The notes beneath the pieces are model-generated. The model was not told the DNA's origin and did no database searches. It saw only the letters and a list, made by a program, of their open reading frames with translations. A stretch of DNA of 64,000 nt from CAVTND01 sp963735955 (GTDB lineage Bacteria; Pseudomonadota; Gammaproteobacteria; Burkholderiales; Burkholderiaceae_F): the NCBI GenBank assembly GCA_963735955.1, contig CAVTND010000004.1:124001-188000 (forward strand), in the 5' to 3' direction. Of this stretch, positions 30,328 through 40,646 are shown piece after piece; within the stretch, counting starts at the first letter, position 1; every line of letters starts with the position of its first letter. The translations under genes were made by a program, and so were the position numbers.

Positions 30328-30584
30328 CACAGTCCAGTCCCTGTCCCGGAGATGAAATCTTCTCCCATGGCTTCGATGTCCGCAAGGCGGCTGTTTAGCG
30401 TCGCACGTCAACTTCTGCTGCTGGGCAGACCACGGCCTTGCCTTTTCGCGAGAGGAATTGCGTCCGGTCAAAGCAAACGCGTTTCGCCACACCTCCGCGA
30501 TCGGCGCAGTGATACCGTGAGTTTCTTATCCATGGAACAGTCCCCACGCTCGTCTGACGGCGCGCGCTGGATACCGGAGGGCCC

Positions 30585-31106
30585 ATGACAGCAAAAGTCG
30601 ACTTCTCCAAACTCACACTGATGGACACTCTCGATCTGGCTACTCTGATCGAGGTCGAGGCGTTCAAGCGGTACAGCCTGTTCGTCGAACAGATCGGAAG
30701 TTCCACCGAGGCCGGGGCGTTCTTTCAGTCGATGGTCGACAACGAGAAGAAGCACGCGGATCAGCTCGCCGAGCGCCGAGTCGCACTGTTCGGCGAAACT
30801 GCCGCAAGAGTGAAGCTCGACGACATCTTCGATGTGGAGGCCCCCGACGTCGGGTCGACTCGCTGGAACATGTCAGAGTTCGAGGCGTGCCAGGTGGCCT
30901 TGAACTCCGAAAGGAAGGCTTTCGAGTTCTACGACGAGTCCCTGCGCAGCGTGACGCAACCCGATGTCGAGGCGCTGTTCGTGCAGTTGCGGGACGAGGA
31001 GGCCGAGCACGTTCGCATGGTCGAAGAGATCATTGCAAAGTTGCCACCGTCATCCAAGGTTGAAGCTGAAGACCAGGACGACACGTATTTTCGGATGGGC
31101 TACTAG
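30585..31106 (+). CDS. ferritin-like (rubrerythrin-domain) diiron protein
   Basis: The 173-residue protein has the four-helix ferritin-like ligand pattern. The first half has EVEAFKRYSLF and DNEKKHADQL, the second half SERKAFEFYDE and DEEAEHVRMV, matching the two ExxH-type pairs of rubrerythrins. There is no C-terminal rubredoxin centre. Such proteins usually reduce peroxides or store iron. GGAGGG lies just before the ATG. It converges on the SelW-like selenoprotein gene. Confidence 0.85.
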   Translation: MTAKVDFSKLTLMDTLDLATLIEVEAFKRYSLFVEQIGSSTEAGAFFQSMVDNEKKHADQLAERRVALFGETAARVKLDDIFDVEAPDVGSTRWNMSEFEACQVALNSERKAFEFYDESLRSVTQPDVEALFVQLRDEEAEHVRMVEEIIAKLPPSSKVEAEDQDDTYFRMGY

Positions 31107-31249
31107 AGAATTGCTCCCTCCTTAGCCGGCCGCGTCACATTGCAGCGGCAGCCGAGGCGCTTGCCTCTTCCCGCTGTCGATAGTCGATCGAGTTCGGAAC
31201 GTCCACTCGAATCACGCGTGTCGGCAACTGGCCGATTTGCCTCGCCGCC

Positions 31250-31465
31250 TCAAGGCTGAATAGTTGCCAAGTCAGCCTCGCTGGGAAACCTTCCGGTCTC
31301 ATATCGGGAGAAAACGACCTGACCCTCGACGACGATATCGAACTGGCCGCTGCGTCCGGGAAGTATGTCCACCGGGCCGCGTCCTCGCGACTCAAACCAA
31401 GCCTTCACACGGAGGGCTTCGGGTTTGTAGCCTCAGGCGGCGCAATAGTGAATAAGGATCGCCAT
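31250..31465 (-). CDS. SelW-like (Rdx family) selenoprotein with in-frame UGA
   Basis: Read through the TGA at 31435-31433, the frame gives 71 residues beginning MAILIHYCAAUGYKPEALR. The CxxU motif (Cys8, Sec11) followed by GYKP is the redox motif of SelW/Rdx thioredoxin-like proteins. The later GQFDIVVEGQVVFSRYETG matches the family strand-turn-strand region, and the gene ends at TGA 31252-31250. Both the reading frame and the similarity continue on each side of the UGA, so it is best read as selenocysteine. A hairpin follows the UGA as expected for a bacterial SECIS. ATG 31474 and 31486 are possible longer starts. Alternatively it is a pseudogene of a CxxC form. Normal start-to-stop gene calling would miss it. 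Confidence 0.8.
31394..31426 (-). promoter_or_regulatory. candidate bacterial SECIS hairpin
   Basis: Six bases after the UGA codon, AAACC-CG-AAGCC (31426-31415) pairs with GGCTT-GGTTT (31403-31394) to make two 5-bp stems separated by a CG bulge. The loop of 11 bases is CTCCGTGTGAA. The loop begins about 19 bases after the UGA, the distance SelB-dependent decoding needs. The fold was made by eye. Confidence 0.6.
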
Positions 31466-31531
31466 ACAAACCATCAACTGGAACATCACGACGCTGAAAG
31501 AGTCGGACATCGACCAAACCCTGCGTTGTGT

Positions 31532-32032
31532 TCAGCGGCAGTTTACCGGCAGCCAGCCCTTGGGGAGGTTGGTTTTGTTGGCCGCCATCACGGTCATCTT
31601 CTCTGGCGCCGCGGCAAAGCCGCAGACCCAGGCCACGGGCACGATGGGGGCATCTTCGACCACCGCGGGACGCAGGCTCAAGGTCATGCCGCGCAGCGCG
31701 CCATTGGCCTGATTGCCAAACACCACGTGGATGGCACCGGCTTCGACCGTCAGTGACTTGACGTAGTTGCTGACCACCTTGTCGGGCGCGGGCAAGCCCG
31801 CCGCGGCGTTGTCATCGGGCAAAGTTTTGGTGGTGGCCCAGGCGGCGGCGATCGGCCCTTTGGCGATGTCGGTCAGCCGCATCGCCTCAATGACCTGTTC
31901 GCGGATGTATTTGTCGCTGTAGATTGGAACAGCCATCAATGCAAGGATGGCGATGATCGCCACCACCACCATCAGCTCGATCAGGGTGAAGCCACGCAGT
32001 GACCGCGTCGCGTTTCTTCGGGGCTTGTTCAC
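31532..32032 (-). CDS. type IV pilin, PilA-like major or minor pilin
   Basis: The 166-residue prepilin has a short charged leader, then RGFTLIELMVVVAIIAIL: cleavage after Gly by PilD, N-methylated Phe1 and Glu5 of mature pilin. The C terminus has a disulfide-loop cysteine pair (WVCGFAAAPEK and the final VNCR), as in Pilin-domain (PF00114) proteins. No other pilus genes are in the window. It lies 38 bases downstream of ureG in the same direction, but it is functionally unrelated to urease. Confidence 0.9.
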   Translation of the reverse strand: MNKPRRNATRSLRGFTLIELMVVVAIIAILALMAVPIYSDKYIREQVIEAMRLTDIAKGPIAAAWATTKTLPDDNAAAGLPAPDKVVSNYVKSLTVEAGAIHVVFGNQANGALRGMTLSLRPAVVEDAPIVPVAWVCGFAAAPEKMTVMAANKTNLPKGWLPVNCR

Positions 32033-32070
32033 GTGAGCTACGAGCCGGCCGGGTTGCCAACGGAACCCGG

Positions 32071-32767
32071 TCAGGCCGCCTTGGGCGCGGTGCGCGACGG
32101 ATCGAGCAGCCCCCTGGCGACGATGAAGTCGACGATCGAGCCCAGGCCCTCGCCGGTCTTCAGATTGGTCATGACCCAGGGGCGTGATCCGCGCATGCGC
32201 TCGGTGTCGCGCCTCATCACGTCAAGGCTTGCGCCGACATGCGGCGCCAGATCGATCTTGTTGATGATCAGAAGATCGCTCTTGGTGATGCCCGGGCCGC
32301 CTTTGCGCGGTATCTTTTCGCCGCCTGCCACGTCGATCACGTAAAGAGTCAGGTCGCTGAGCTCCGGGCTGAAGGTTGCGGCCAGATTGTCGCCACCGCT
32401 TTCGATGAAGATCAGTTCGAGATCCGGGAAGCGCCGGCACATGCGCTCGACCGCGTCGAGATTGATCGAGGCGTCCTCGCGAATGGCGGTATGTGGGCAG
32501 CCTCCTGTTTCCACTCCCATGATGCGTTCCGGCGCGAGCGCTTCGGCTGCCACCAGCAGACGTTCGTCTTCGCGGGTGTAGATGTCGTTGGTGACCACCG
32601 CGATCCGATAGCGCTCGCGCATGCGCTTGCACAGCACCTCGACCAGGGTGGTCTTGCCCGAGCCGACCGGGCCGCCCACGCCGACACGCAGTGGCGGCGT
32701 CCCGGCTTCGACAAGCTGTGGCGAGTGCGCGGCTGCAACTGCTCGGGGTGAAGTAACGTTGCGTCAT
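32071..32767 (-). CDS. ureG: urease accessory GTPase UreG (N terminus frameshifted as sequenced)
   Basis: UreG is the SIMIBI GTPase that drives nickel insertion into urease. The core shows [13 protein letters not shown] (P-loop), the metal-binding CPH in [24 protein letters not shown] and NKIDLA. The family N terminus LRVGVGG is open but has no usable start in its own frame. ATG 32767 (MTQRYF) lies in another frame, so one indel between about 32690 and 32750 is likely. It is the last gene of the urease operon. Confidence 0.93.
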
Positions 32768-32777
32768 CGATGGACCA

Positions 32778-33470
32778 TCATGATCTGAACAAGCGTGAAT
32801 ACTGGGTTTCGTGCCGCGCCGAGATCAGCGCGTACTGCACGGTGACGCTGCCCAGTTCGTCATCGCCAACCGAGGTCGCGGTCGCCACGGCTTTCATGAG
32901 TGCGCTCTGAAGAGCAAACAACAAGGTCTGGCCGGCTTGCTGACCGAGAGGCAGGCACTTGATCGCTGCCATCGTCTGGCTTTCGAGCCAGGCCCACAGA
33001 TACGCCGCCAGTCCGGCCTCGCGATCGATGCCGAGTCCGCTGCAGGCTGCAGCGAAGGCCATCGGAAAGGCGATCCCCTCACCGGCGGGAGGCTTCAGCT
33101 TCAGTGCGGGAAAGACGCGCAACATCGATGCGCCCATTTGCAGCGCTTCAGCGCGCAATTCGGCGGTTTCGCGCACGGCCATCAGCTCGTCGTTCCAACG
33201 AGCGAACGCCGCTTCGTCATCTGCGGCCGCTGCGTCGAATGCGCGTAGCCACAGCGGTGCTTCAAGCCGTGCCAGCGACAGGGTAAGCAGGTCCTCGATC
33301 CAGCGCTGCGCGCTGGCCAGGTCGAATACAAGGCCGTCTTCAATTGCCTTCTCGAGGCCCTGGGAATAGGCGAAGGCGCCGACCGGCAGGGCGGGGCTGG
33401 CCAGCTGCAGCAGCGCGAGCAGCGGACGAAGGCGCGCTTCGCTGCCGAAGATTCCATCGACCGGCTTCAT
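32778..33470 (-). CDS. ureF: urease accessory protein UreF
   Basis: The 230-residue all-helical protein has the UreF marks LLQLASPALPVGAFAYSQGLE at the N terminus and AAIKCLPLGQQAGQ near residue 170. UreF bridges UreD and UreG in the urease activation complex. The ATG overlaps the ureE stop (ATGA), and ureG begins ten bases after its stop. Confidence 0.96.
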   Translation of the reverse strand: MKPVDGIFGSEARLRPLLALLQLASPALPVGAFAYSQGLEKAIEDGLVFDLASAQRWIEDLLTLSLARLEAPLWLRAFDAAAADDEAAFARWNDELMAVRETAELRAEALQMGASMLRVFPALKLKPPAGEGIAFPMAFAAACSGLGIDREAGLAAYLWAWLESQTMAAIKCLPLGQQAGQTLLFALQSALMKAVATATSVGDDELGSVTVQYALISARHETQYSRLFRS

Positions 33471-34018
33471 GCAGAGCGGCCCTGCGGACGCCGCGAGTGG
33501 GCTTCGATCGACAGCTGTTCGCCGATCGTCGCCGAGGTCTGATCCACGTCTTCGTGGTGCGACGGCCCGTGTGCATGGGTGTGACCTTCGTAGGCGCCGG
33601 GCTCGGGGTCAAACGGTAGTTCAAGATGTTCGACATGTGCCCCGAGTGCCGCGAGCATCCGTTCGAGCACCGGATCACGCTCGATCAACACATGATCAAC
33701 GGCGAGTTGGACCGCGACATGGCGGTTGGCCAGGTGGTAGATCGCGCGCATCAGAGACAAGGGCGCATCCGCGCTCACGCGCGCAACCGTTTGCGGCGCC
33801 GCCTCGATGATCGCAAAGTCATCATCGTCTCCGCCGAGAACCGTGCCCTCGCGCATTACGGTGCCGCGCGGCAGGACGATCGCCACGCCAACACCGTCCG
33901 CGGTCATCGTCGCCAGCCGGCTCTTCACGCGTTCGTCGAAATCCAGCCGCAGTCGAATGGCACGCGCCGCCTCAATGGCGTCGAGCGGATGGGTGTGCAG
34001 ACGATTGAAGCGCAACAT
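33467..34018 (-). CDS. ureE: urease nickel metallochaperone UreE
   Basis: A 183-residue UreE: N-terminal peptide-binding domain (LDFDERVKSRL), central metal-binding domain (HLANRHVAVQL, with the interface His) and a His-rich tail GHTHAHGPSHHED that stores nickel. The tail is moderately rich compared with the Klebsiella protein. It lies between ureC and ureF and overlaps ureF by four bases. Confidence 0.95.
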   Translation of the reverse strand: MLRFNRLHTHPLDAIEAARAIRLRLDFDERVKSRLATMTADGVGVAIVLPRGTVMREGTVLGGDDDDFAIIEAAPQTVARVSADAPLSLMRAIYHLANRHVAVQLAVDHVLIERDPVLERMLAALGAHVEHLELPFDPEPGAYEGHTHAHGPSHHEDVDQTSATIGEQLSIEAHSRRPQGRSA

Positions 34019-34045
34019 CAGGGAAGCAGCAGTGCAGAAATCTGT

Positions 34046-35769
<1,724 letters not shown>

Positions 35770-35773
<4 letters not shown>

Positions 35774-36151
35774 TTCCGGCTCGCTTTCTTCACGGACTTC
35801 TTTCCGGCCTTCTTCGCGATGGCACTCGAGCACGTTGGCCTTGCATCAAGCCGACCCATCACATTGCCGTTAAAGCCGTAGACGATCCGGTCACCGCCGA
35901 GCGCGACCAGATCGACTGTGCGTTCCTGTCCTGGTTCGAAGCGCACCGCCGTGCCGGCTGCGATGTTCAGGCGGAAACCGCGTGCTGCCGCACGATCGAA
36001 GCGCAAGGCTTCGTTGGTTTCGAAGAAATGAAAATGCGAGCCGACCTGGATCGGACGGTCGCCGGTATTGGCCACCGTCAGAGACACGGTCTTGCGACCG
36101 GCGTTCAGCTCGAGATCGCCGTCGACCGGTCAAGAGTTCGCCTGGAATCAT
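35770..36151 (-). CDS. ureB: urease beta subunit (frameshifted as sequenced)
   Basis: MIPGELLT at ATG 36151 is the canonical UreB start. One extra G near 36126 must be removed to continue [14 protein letters not shown] and then join [20 protein letters not shown] (corrected length about 126 residues). After the usual end VMG the protein carries an extra tail rich in lysine ([16 protein letters not shown]), unusual for UreB. The stop overlaps the ureC GTG. Confidence 0.93.
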
Positions 36152-36162
36152 TGACTCTCCGC

Positions 36163-36774
36163 TCAGGCCAGCCGTAACAGCACCAGACCGGTCACCCCGA
36201 TCAGTGCGCCGCAGACCCGGACCCACAGTGCATGACGATGACCGGCGGTTCGGGCCAGCCAATAACCGGTTGTGAGAAGCAGTGTCGCAGCGAGCGCCAT
36301 GCCGGGCAGAATCGTCTCCAGGTTGCCGGTGAGTTCCGCACCGTGCGGAATGCCGTGGGCAAAACCGAAGGCAGCACAGACTCCGGCGGCAAGCCACGTC
36401 GGCCCATTGATGGCAGCGGCCACGGCAAGACCGAACACCATCAGCGAGCCGACCAGGACCGGCTCGGCATACGCGAGTGCGAAGCCCGCGTGCCCCGTGA
36501 CCAGGCCAATCGCCGCGCCCGTCACAAAGCACAGCGGCAGCGCAATGGTTTGCAGCGCTACGGTGGACTGGCGTGCGCGGGAGACGAGATCCGACGCGCT
36601 CGCAATCGAGCGACGTGCCGCCCAGACGCCAACGATCAGCATCGCAAGCAGGTGATCGAGGCCGGTGAAGGGATGGACAAACGCGGCCAGGAAGCTGTGT
36701 TGATCGCCGCCGTGAGCGAAGGCAGCGAGCGGCAGCAGGAGGCTTGAGGCGGCCAGGAATTTCGCGCAACGCAT
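36163..36774 (-). CDS. HupE/UreJ-family nickel transporter-like membrane protein
   Basis: The 203-residue protein has a signal peptide ending AAFAHGGD, then the HupE/UreJ motif HPFTGLDHLLAM and a later GFAHGIPHGAE, with about six membrane helices. These proteins are thought to move nickel for urease or hydrogenase. ATG 36774 was preferred because GGAGA precedes it by eight bases; ATG 36789 is possible. It is set between ureA and ureB, the usual place in Burkholderiales urease operons. Confidence 0.88.
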   Translation of the reverse strand: MRCAKFLAASSLLLPLAAFAHGGDQHSFLAAFVHPFTGLDHLLAMLIVGVWAARRSIASASDLVSRARQSTVALQTIALPLCFVTGAAIGLVTGHAGFALAYAEPVLVGSLMVFGLAVAAAINGPTWLAAGVCAAFGFAHGIPHGAELTGNLETILPGMALAATLLLTTGYWLARTAGHRHALWVRVCGALIGVTGLVLLRLA

Positions 36775-36790
36775 GAGAGTTTTCTCCATG

Positions 36791-37094
36791 TCAGGGAATC
36801 GGCTGATGCACCGTGACCAGCTTGGTGCCATCGGGAAAGGTCGCTTCGACCTGGATGTCGGGAATCATCTCGGGCACGCCCTCCATCACATCATCGCGGG
36901 TCAGCAGCGTGGCGCCATAGCTCATCAGATCGGCGACCCGACGTACCGTCGCGCGCGCCCTCGAGAATCGCGGCGCTGATGAAGGCAACCGCCTCTGGAT
37001 AGTTGAGCTTGAGACCACGGGCTTTGCGCCGTTCGGCCACCAGGCCGGCGGTAAAGATCAGCAGCTTGTCCTTTTCTCGTGGCGAGAGTTCCAT
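36791..37094 (-). CDS. ureA: urease gamma subunit (frameshifted as sequenced)
   Basis: [20 protein letters not shown] starts a normal 100-residue UreA if one base is dropped near 36940, joining [13 protein letters not shown] to [13 protein letters not shown]. The end [18 protein letters not shown] and the final PIP are typical. The gamma subunit forms the outer part of the UreABC trimer. It follows ureD by 39 bases. Confidence 0.94.
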
Positions 37095-37133
37095 CGTTCC
37101 ATCCAGCGAGTCGTCAGTGCTTCGTCGTCATGA

Positions 37134-37949
37134 TCAGGTCGCCCAGATGCGCGGCGTTTGCGCGCAGCGCCCATTGAATACCAGTGGTCGCAGCAGCTGC
37201 CAGACCGTGGTCAACGCGCTGCGCGCAGCCGGAGTGCTGTAGGCGAGCACCCGCGCCACCAGCAGACGCGGTGCGATCCGGGTGACGGCCGTCGAATCAT
37301 CTACGGGCAGGCCATTGCGCAGCGAATCGACTTGAGCATCGCTCCACTGCGGACCGGCCGCCCACATGCAGCCAAAAACATGCCGGCCGGCAAGGCCGAT
37401 CGGCGAACGGAGGAGATCGTCTCCGCCGTCGATGCGGCTGCGCTCGACCCACTGCAGGCGGCCATCCTGGTGCAGCCGTATCGTCTGCGCAAAGCAGCCG
37501 TCGCGGAAGTCTTCGCCGGCCGCGGCACGCCCGAGGGCAACGATGTCCCAGCCGATGGAGGCTGCATCCCTGGTCAGATCAATGTTGATCGCGGAACGCA
37601 CCTCGGCCGCGTTGAAGACGATGGTTTCCTGCGGCAGCCATTCAAGTGCGCCGTCGATCCTGAGGGTGATGCTCTGCGTCGCCGGATGGCCGTTGGCCTT
37701 GTACCACTTGGTCGCACCGGGCGTGGTGATCAGCGCCTGGGCATGGGTCTGCGCGTGGACATTGAGTGTCAGCGTATCGCCACCGGCGATGCCGCCGGGC
37801 GGATGAACGATCAACGTGTGGCACAAGTCCGGGCCTTCCGGATACAGCGCCTTCTGCACCTGCAGAGGGCCGCTGTGCCGGCGCGTCAGCAGCGTGCGGC
37901 CGCGGTCATGGCGGTAGTCGAGCTCAAGCTCAGCGTGCCAGGCAGTCAC
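37134..37949 (-). CDS. ureD: urease accessory protein UreD
   Basis: The 271-residue beta-helical UreD carries HPPGGIAGGDTLTL, TTPGATKWYK and WLPQETIVF, all family marks. It binds apo-urease and passes nickel from UreG. The start is GTG 37949. It is the first ure gene after urtE and is intact. Confidence 0.95.
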   Translation of the reverse strand: MTAWHAELELDYRHDRGRTLLTRRHSGPLQVQKALYPEGPDLCHTLIVHPPGGIAGGDTLTLNVHAQTHAQALITTPGATKWYKANGHPATQSITLRIDGALEWLPQETIVFNAAEVRSAINIDLTRDAASIGWDIVALGRAAAGEDFRDGCFAQTIRLHQDGRLQWVERSRIDGGDDLLRSPIGLAGRHVFGCMWAAGPQWSDAQVDSLRNGLPVDDSTAVTRIAPRLLVARVLAYSTPAARSALTTVWQLLRPLVFNGRCAQTPRIWAT

Positions 37950-37965
37950 GAATCGGATCGAAGTG

Positions 37966-38664
37966 TCAGATTGAAATCAGGCCGCGAACGTTTTCGGTCG
38001 ACATGTCATGGCCCGATCCCGCATGGGTGATCTGGCCGCGCGACATCACTGCGTAGCTGTCGGCAAGCGATTCGGCAAAGTCGTAATACTGCTCGACCAG
38101 CAGCACGGCCATTGTGCTACCGGAAACCAGCTTGCGGATGACCGCGCCGATCTCCTTGATGATGGACGGCTGGATGCCCTCGGTCGGCTCGTCGAGAATC
38201 AGCAGGCGCGGACTGGCGGCCAGGGCCCGACCGATTGCCAGTTGCTGCTGCTGGCCGCCGGACAGATCGCCGCCACGGCGCTTGAGCATCTGCTTCAGTA
38301 CCGGGAAAGTCTCGAGGATCTGCTCGGGCAAGCGACGCGACGCGCGGCCGCGCACCGGCGCCAGCCCCATCAGCAGGTTCTCCTCGACGGTCAGCCGATT
38401 GAAGATCTCCCGTCCCTGCGGTACGTAGCCGATGCCGAGTTTCACCCGCTCGTGCGGTGGCAACCGGGTGATCTCCTTGCCGTCAAGCGAGATGCGGCCG
38501 CTCGCGCTTGGCACGAGGCCCATCGTCGTCTTCAGCAATGTGGTCTTGCCGACCCCGTTGCGTCCGAGCACAACGGTGCACTCGCCGGCCTTGGCGGTCA
38601 GCGAGATATCGCGCAGGATGTGGCTGCCGCCGTAGTACTGGTTCAGACCGGTGATCGTCAGCAT
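37966..38664 (-). CDS. urtE: urea ABC transporter ATPase UrtE
   Basis: The 232-residue LivF-type ATPase has GRNGVGKTTLLK (Walker A), LSGGQQQQLAIGRAL (signature), LLILDEPTEGIQ (Walker B) and a NQYYGGSHILRD start typical of UrtE. It energises high-affinity urea uptake with UrtD. ATG 38664. The gene is intact, unlike the four urt genes upstream of it. Confidence 0.95.
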   Translation of the reverse strand: MLTITGLNQYYGGSHILRDISLTAKAGECTVVLGRNGVGKTTLLKTTMGLVPSASGRISLDGKEITRLPPHERVKLGIGYVPQGREIFNRLTVEENLLMGLAPVRGRASRRLPEQILETFPVLKQMLKRRGGDLSGGQQQQLAIGRALAASPRLLILDEPTEGIQPSIIKEIGAVIRKLVSGSTMAVLLVEQYYDFAESLADSYAVMSRGQITHAGSGHDMSTENVRGLISI

Positions 38665-38676
38665 CGGGTGATCTTC

Positions 38677-39502
38677 CTAGCGTCCGAGGTAGACCTCGAT
38701 CACCCGCTCGTCAGCCTGCACCTCGCCATCGATCCTTCCGCCAGCACGCTGCCCTCGTGCAGCACGGTGACCTTGCGCGCGATCTTGCCGACGAAATCCA
38801 TGTCGTGCTCGACCACCACGATCGAGTGCGTGCCTTCGAGTTCGAGGATCAGCTCGGCCGTGCGCGCGGTCTCGGCGTCGGTCATGCCGGCCACCGGTTC
38901 GTCGAGCAGGATCAGGTTCGGCTCCTGCACCAGCAGCATGCCGATCTCGAGCCACTGCTTCTGCCCGTGCGACAGCAATCCGGCGAGGCGCTGCTTCGCT
39001 GCCTTCGAGCCGAATCGTCTTCAGCGTGCGGGCGATCAGGTCGCGCTGCTCGGGGGACAGGCGCGCGAGCAGGGTCGGGCGCACGCGCTTGTCCGTCTTC
39101 ATCGCCAGCTCGAGATTCTCGAACACGGTGTGATTCTCGAACACCGTGGGCTTCTGGAACTTGCGACCGATGCCGAGCCGCGCGATCTCGGTCTCCGGGC
39201 AGTTTCGTCAGGTCGAAGGTCTGACCGAAGTACGCGCTGCCGGCGTCGGGCCGCGTCTTGCCGGTGATGACATCCATCATCGTCGTCTTGCCGGCGCCAT
39301 TGGGGCCGATGATGCAGCGCAGTTCGCCGCGCTCGATCGTGAGGCTCAGTTTGTTCAGCGCCTTGAAGCCGTCGAAGCTGACCGTGATGTCGTCGAGGTA
39401 CAGGATCGGGCCGTGCGAGGTGTCGACCTTGTCCGGGTCGACCACATGGCCGTAGCCGATCCCGGCCGATCCGCCAAGGGTGTGGACGGCAGGGTCGTTC
39501 AT
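38677..39502 (-). CDS. urtD: urea ABC transporter ATPase UrtD (frameshifted as sequenced)
   Basis: Three breaks split it: extra bases near 39198 and 39003 and a probable one-base loss near 38722. Pieces in order are MNDPAVHTLGG, the Walker A IGPNGAGKTTMMDV, then GRKFQKPTVFEN in a second frame, SHGQKQWLEIGMLL with ILLDEPVAGM in a third, and the terminal VQADERVIEVYLGR. The corrected length of about 274 residues fits the LivG-type UrtD. Confidence 0.92.
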
Positions 39503-39525
39503 GATCGTGACTTCGCTGGCAGCGA

Positions 39526-40646
39526 TCAGCGGTCCTGCTCGGCGACCGGCGTCCTTGGCACGGCGACGTGATCGCAGCGAGCGCAGTCGTCGAATAGCCC
39601 ATCAGGCCGCGCGGCAGCAGCAGCGTCACGAGCACGAAGAGCAGGCCGAGGAAGTAGAGCCACAGCTCCGGGTACGCGACCGTGAACCAGGTCTTCGCGC
39701 CGTTGACCGCGAATGCGCCGAGGATCGGACCGAACAGCGTTCCACGTCCGCCGACCGCGGCCCAGATCGCGATCTCGATCGAGTTGGCCGGACTCATTTC
39801 GCTCGGATTGATGATGCCGACCTGCGGCACGTACAAGCGCACCGGCGATGCCGCTCATCATCGCGGCCAGGGTCCAGATGAACAGCTTGAAGTACAGCGT
39901 GCGGTAGCCGAGAAACATCAGGCGCGACTCCTGGTCGCGAATCGCGGTCAGCACCCGACCGAGCTTGCTCGTCACGATCCAGCGCGCCAGCAGCAGTGCG
40001 CCGAGCAGAGTCAGGCCGGACAGCACGTACAGCGCGGTGCGCGTTTCCGGCGCGGTGATCGGAAAGCCGAGGATGCGCTTGAAATCGGTGAAGCCGTTGT
40101 TGCCACCGAAGCCCATGTCGTTGCGAAAGAAGGCGAGCATCGCGGCGAACGTCAGCGCCTGCGTGATGATCGAGAAGTAGACGCCCTTGATGCGCGAGCG
40201 GAACGCGAAGAAGCCAAAGACGAAGGCGATCAGGCCGGGCAGCGCGACGACGAGAAGCAGGTCCAGAGAACGAGTCGCAGCCTGCCCAGTACCAGGGGAA
40301 CTCCTTCCAGTCGAGGAACACCATGAAGTCGGGCAGGTCGCTCTTGTAGACGCCGTCGCGGCCGATCTGGCGCATCAGGTACATGCCGAACGCATAGCCG
40401 CCGAGCGCGAAGAACAGGCCCTGGCCGAGCGACAGGATGCCGGTGTAGCCCCAGATCAGGTCCATCGCCAGCGCCACCACCGCGTAGCACATGAACTTGC
40501 CGAGCAGGGTGATCCAGAAACTCGACACATGCAGCGGATGGCCCGCCGGCACGGCCAGATGCAACAGCGGGACCAGCACGAGGAGGACGGCGGTGATCGC
40601 GACGATGGCGGTCCATACGCGCAGCGGAAAGAGGTGCGGTTGTCAT
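39526..40646 (-). CDS. urtC: urea ABC transporter permease UrtC (several frameshifts as sequenced)
   Basis: LivM-type permease. MTTAPLS at ATG 40646 must change frame near 40628 to reach LRVWTAIVAITAVLL, again near 40265 (before FAFRSRIKGVYFSI), near 39840 (to RLYVPQVGIINPSE) and near 39590. Recognisable blocks are AVVALAMDLIWGYTGILSLG, FFRNDMGFGGNNGFTDF, and NGAKTWFTVAYPELWLYFLG. The corrected size of about 372 residues is normal. The exact C terminus is uncertain. Confidence 0.9.

Noticed and set aside
31135..31395. 86-codon minus-strand frame overlapping the SelW-like gene
   Set aside because: Different frame from the conserved SelW sequence, no domain match and an Ala/Ser-rich end; probably spurious.
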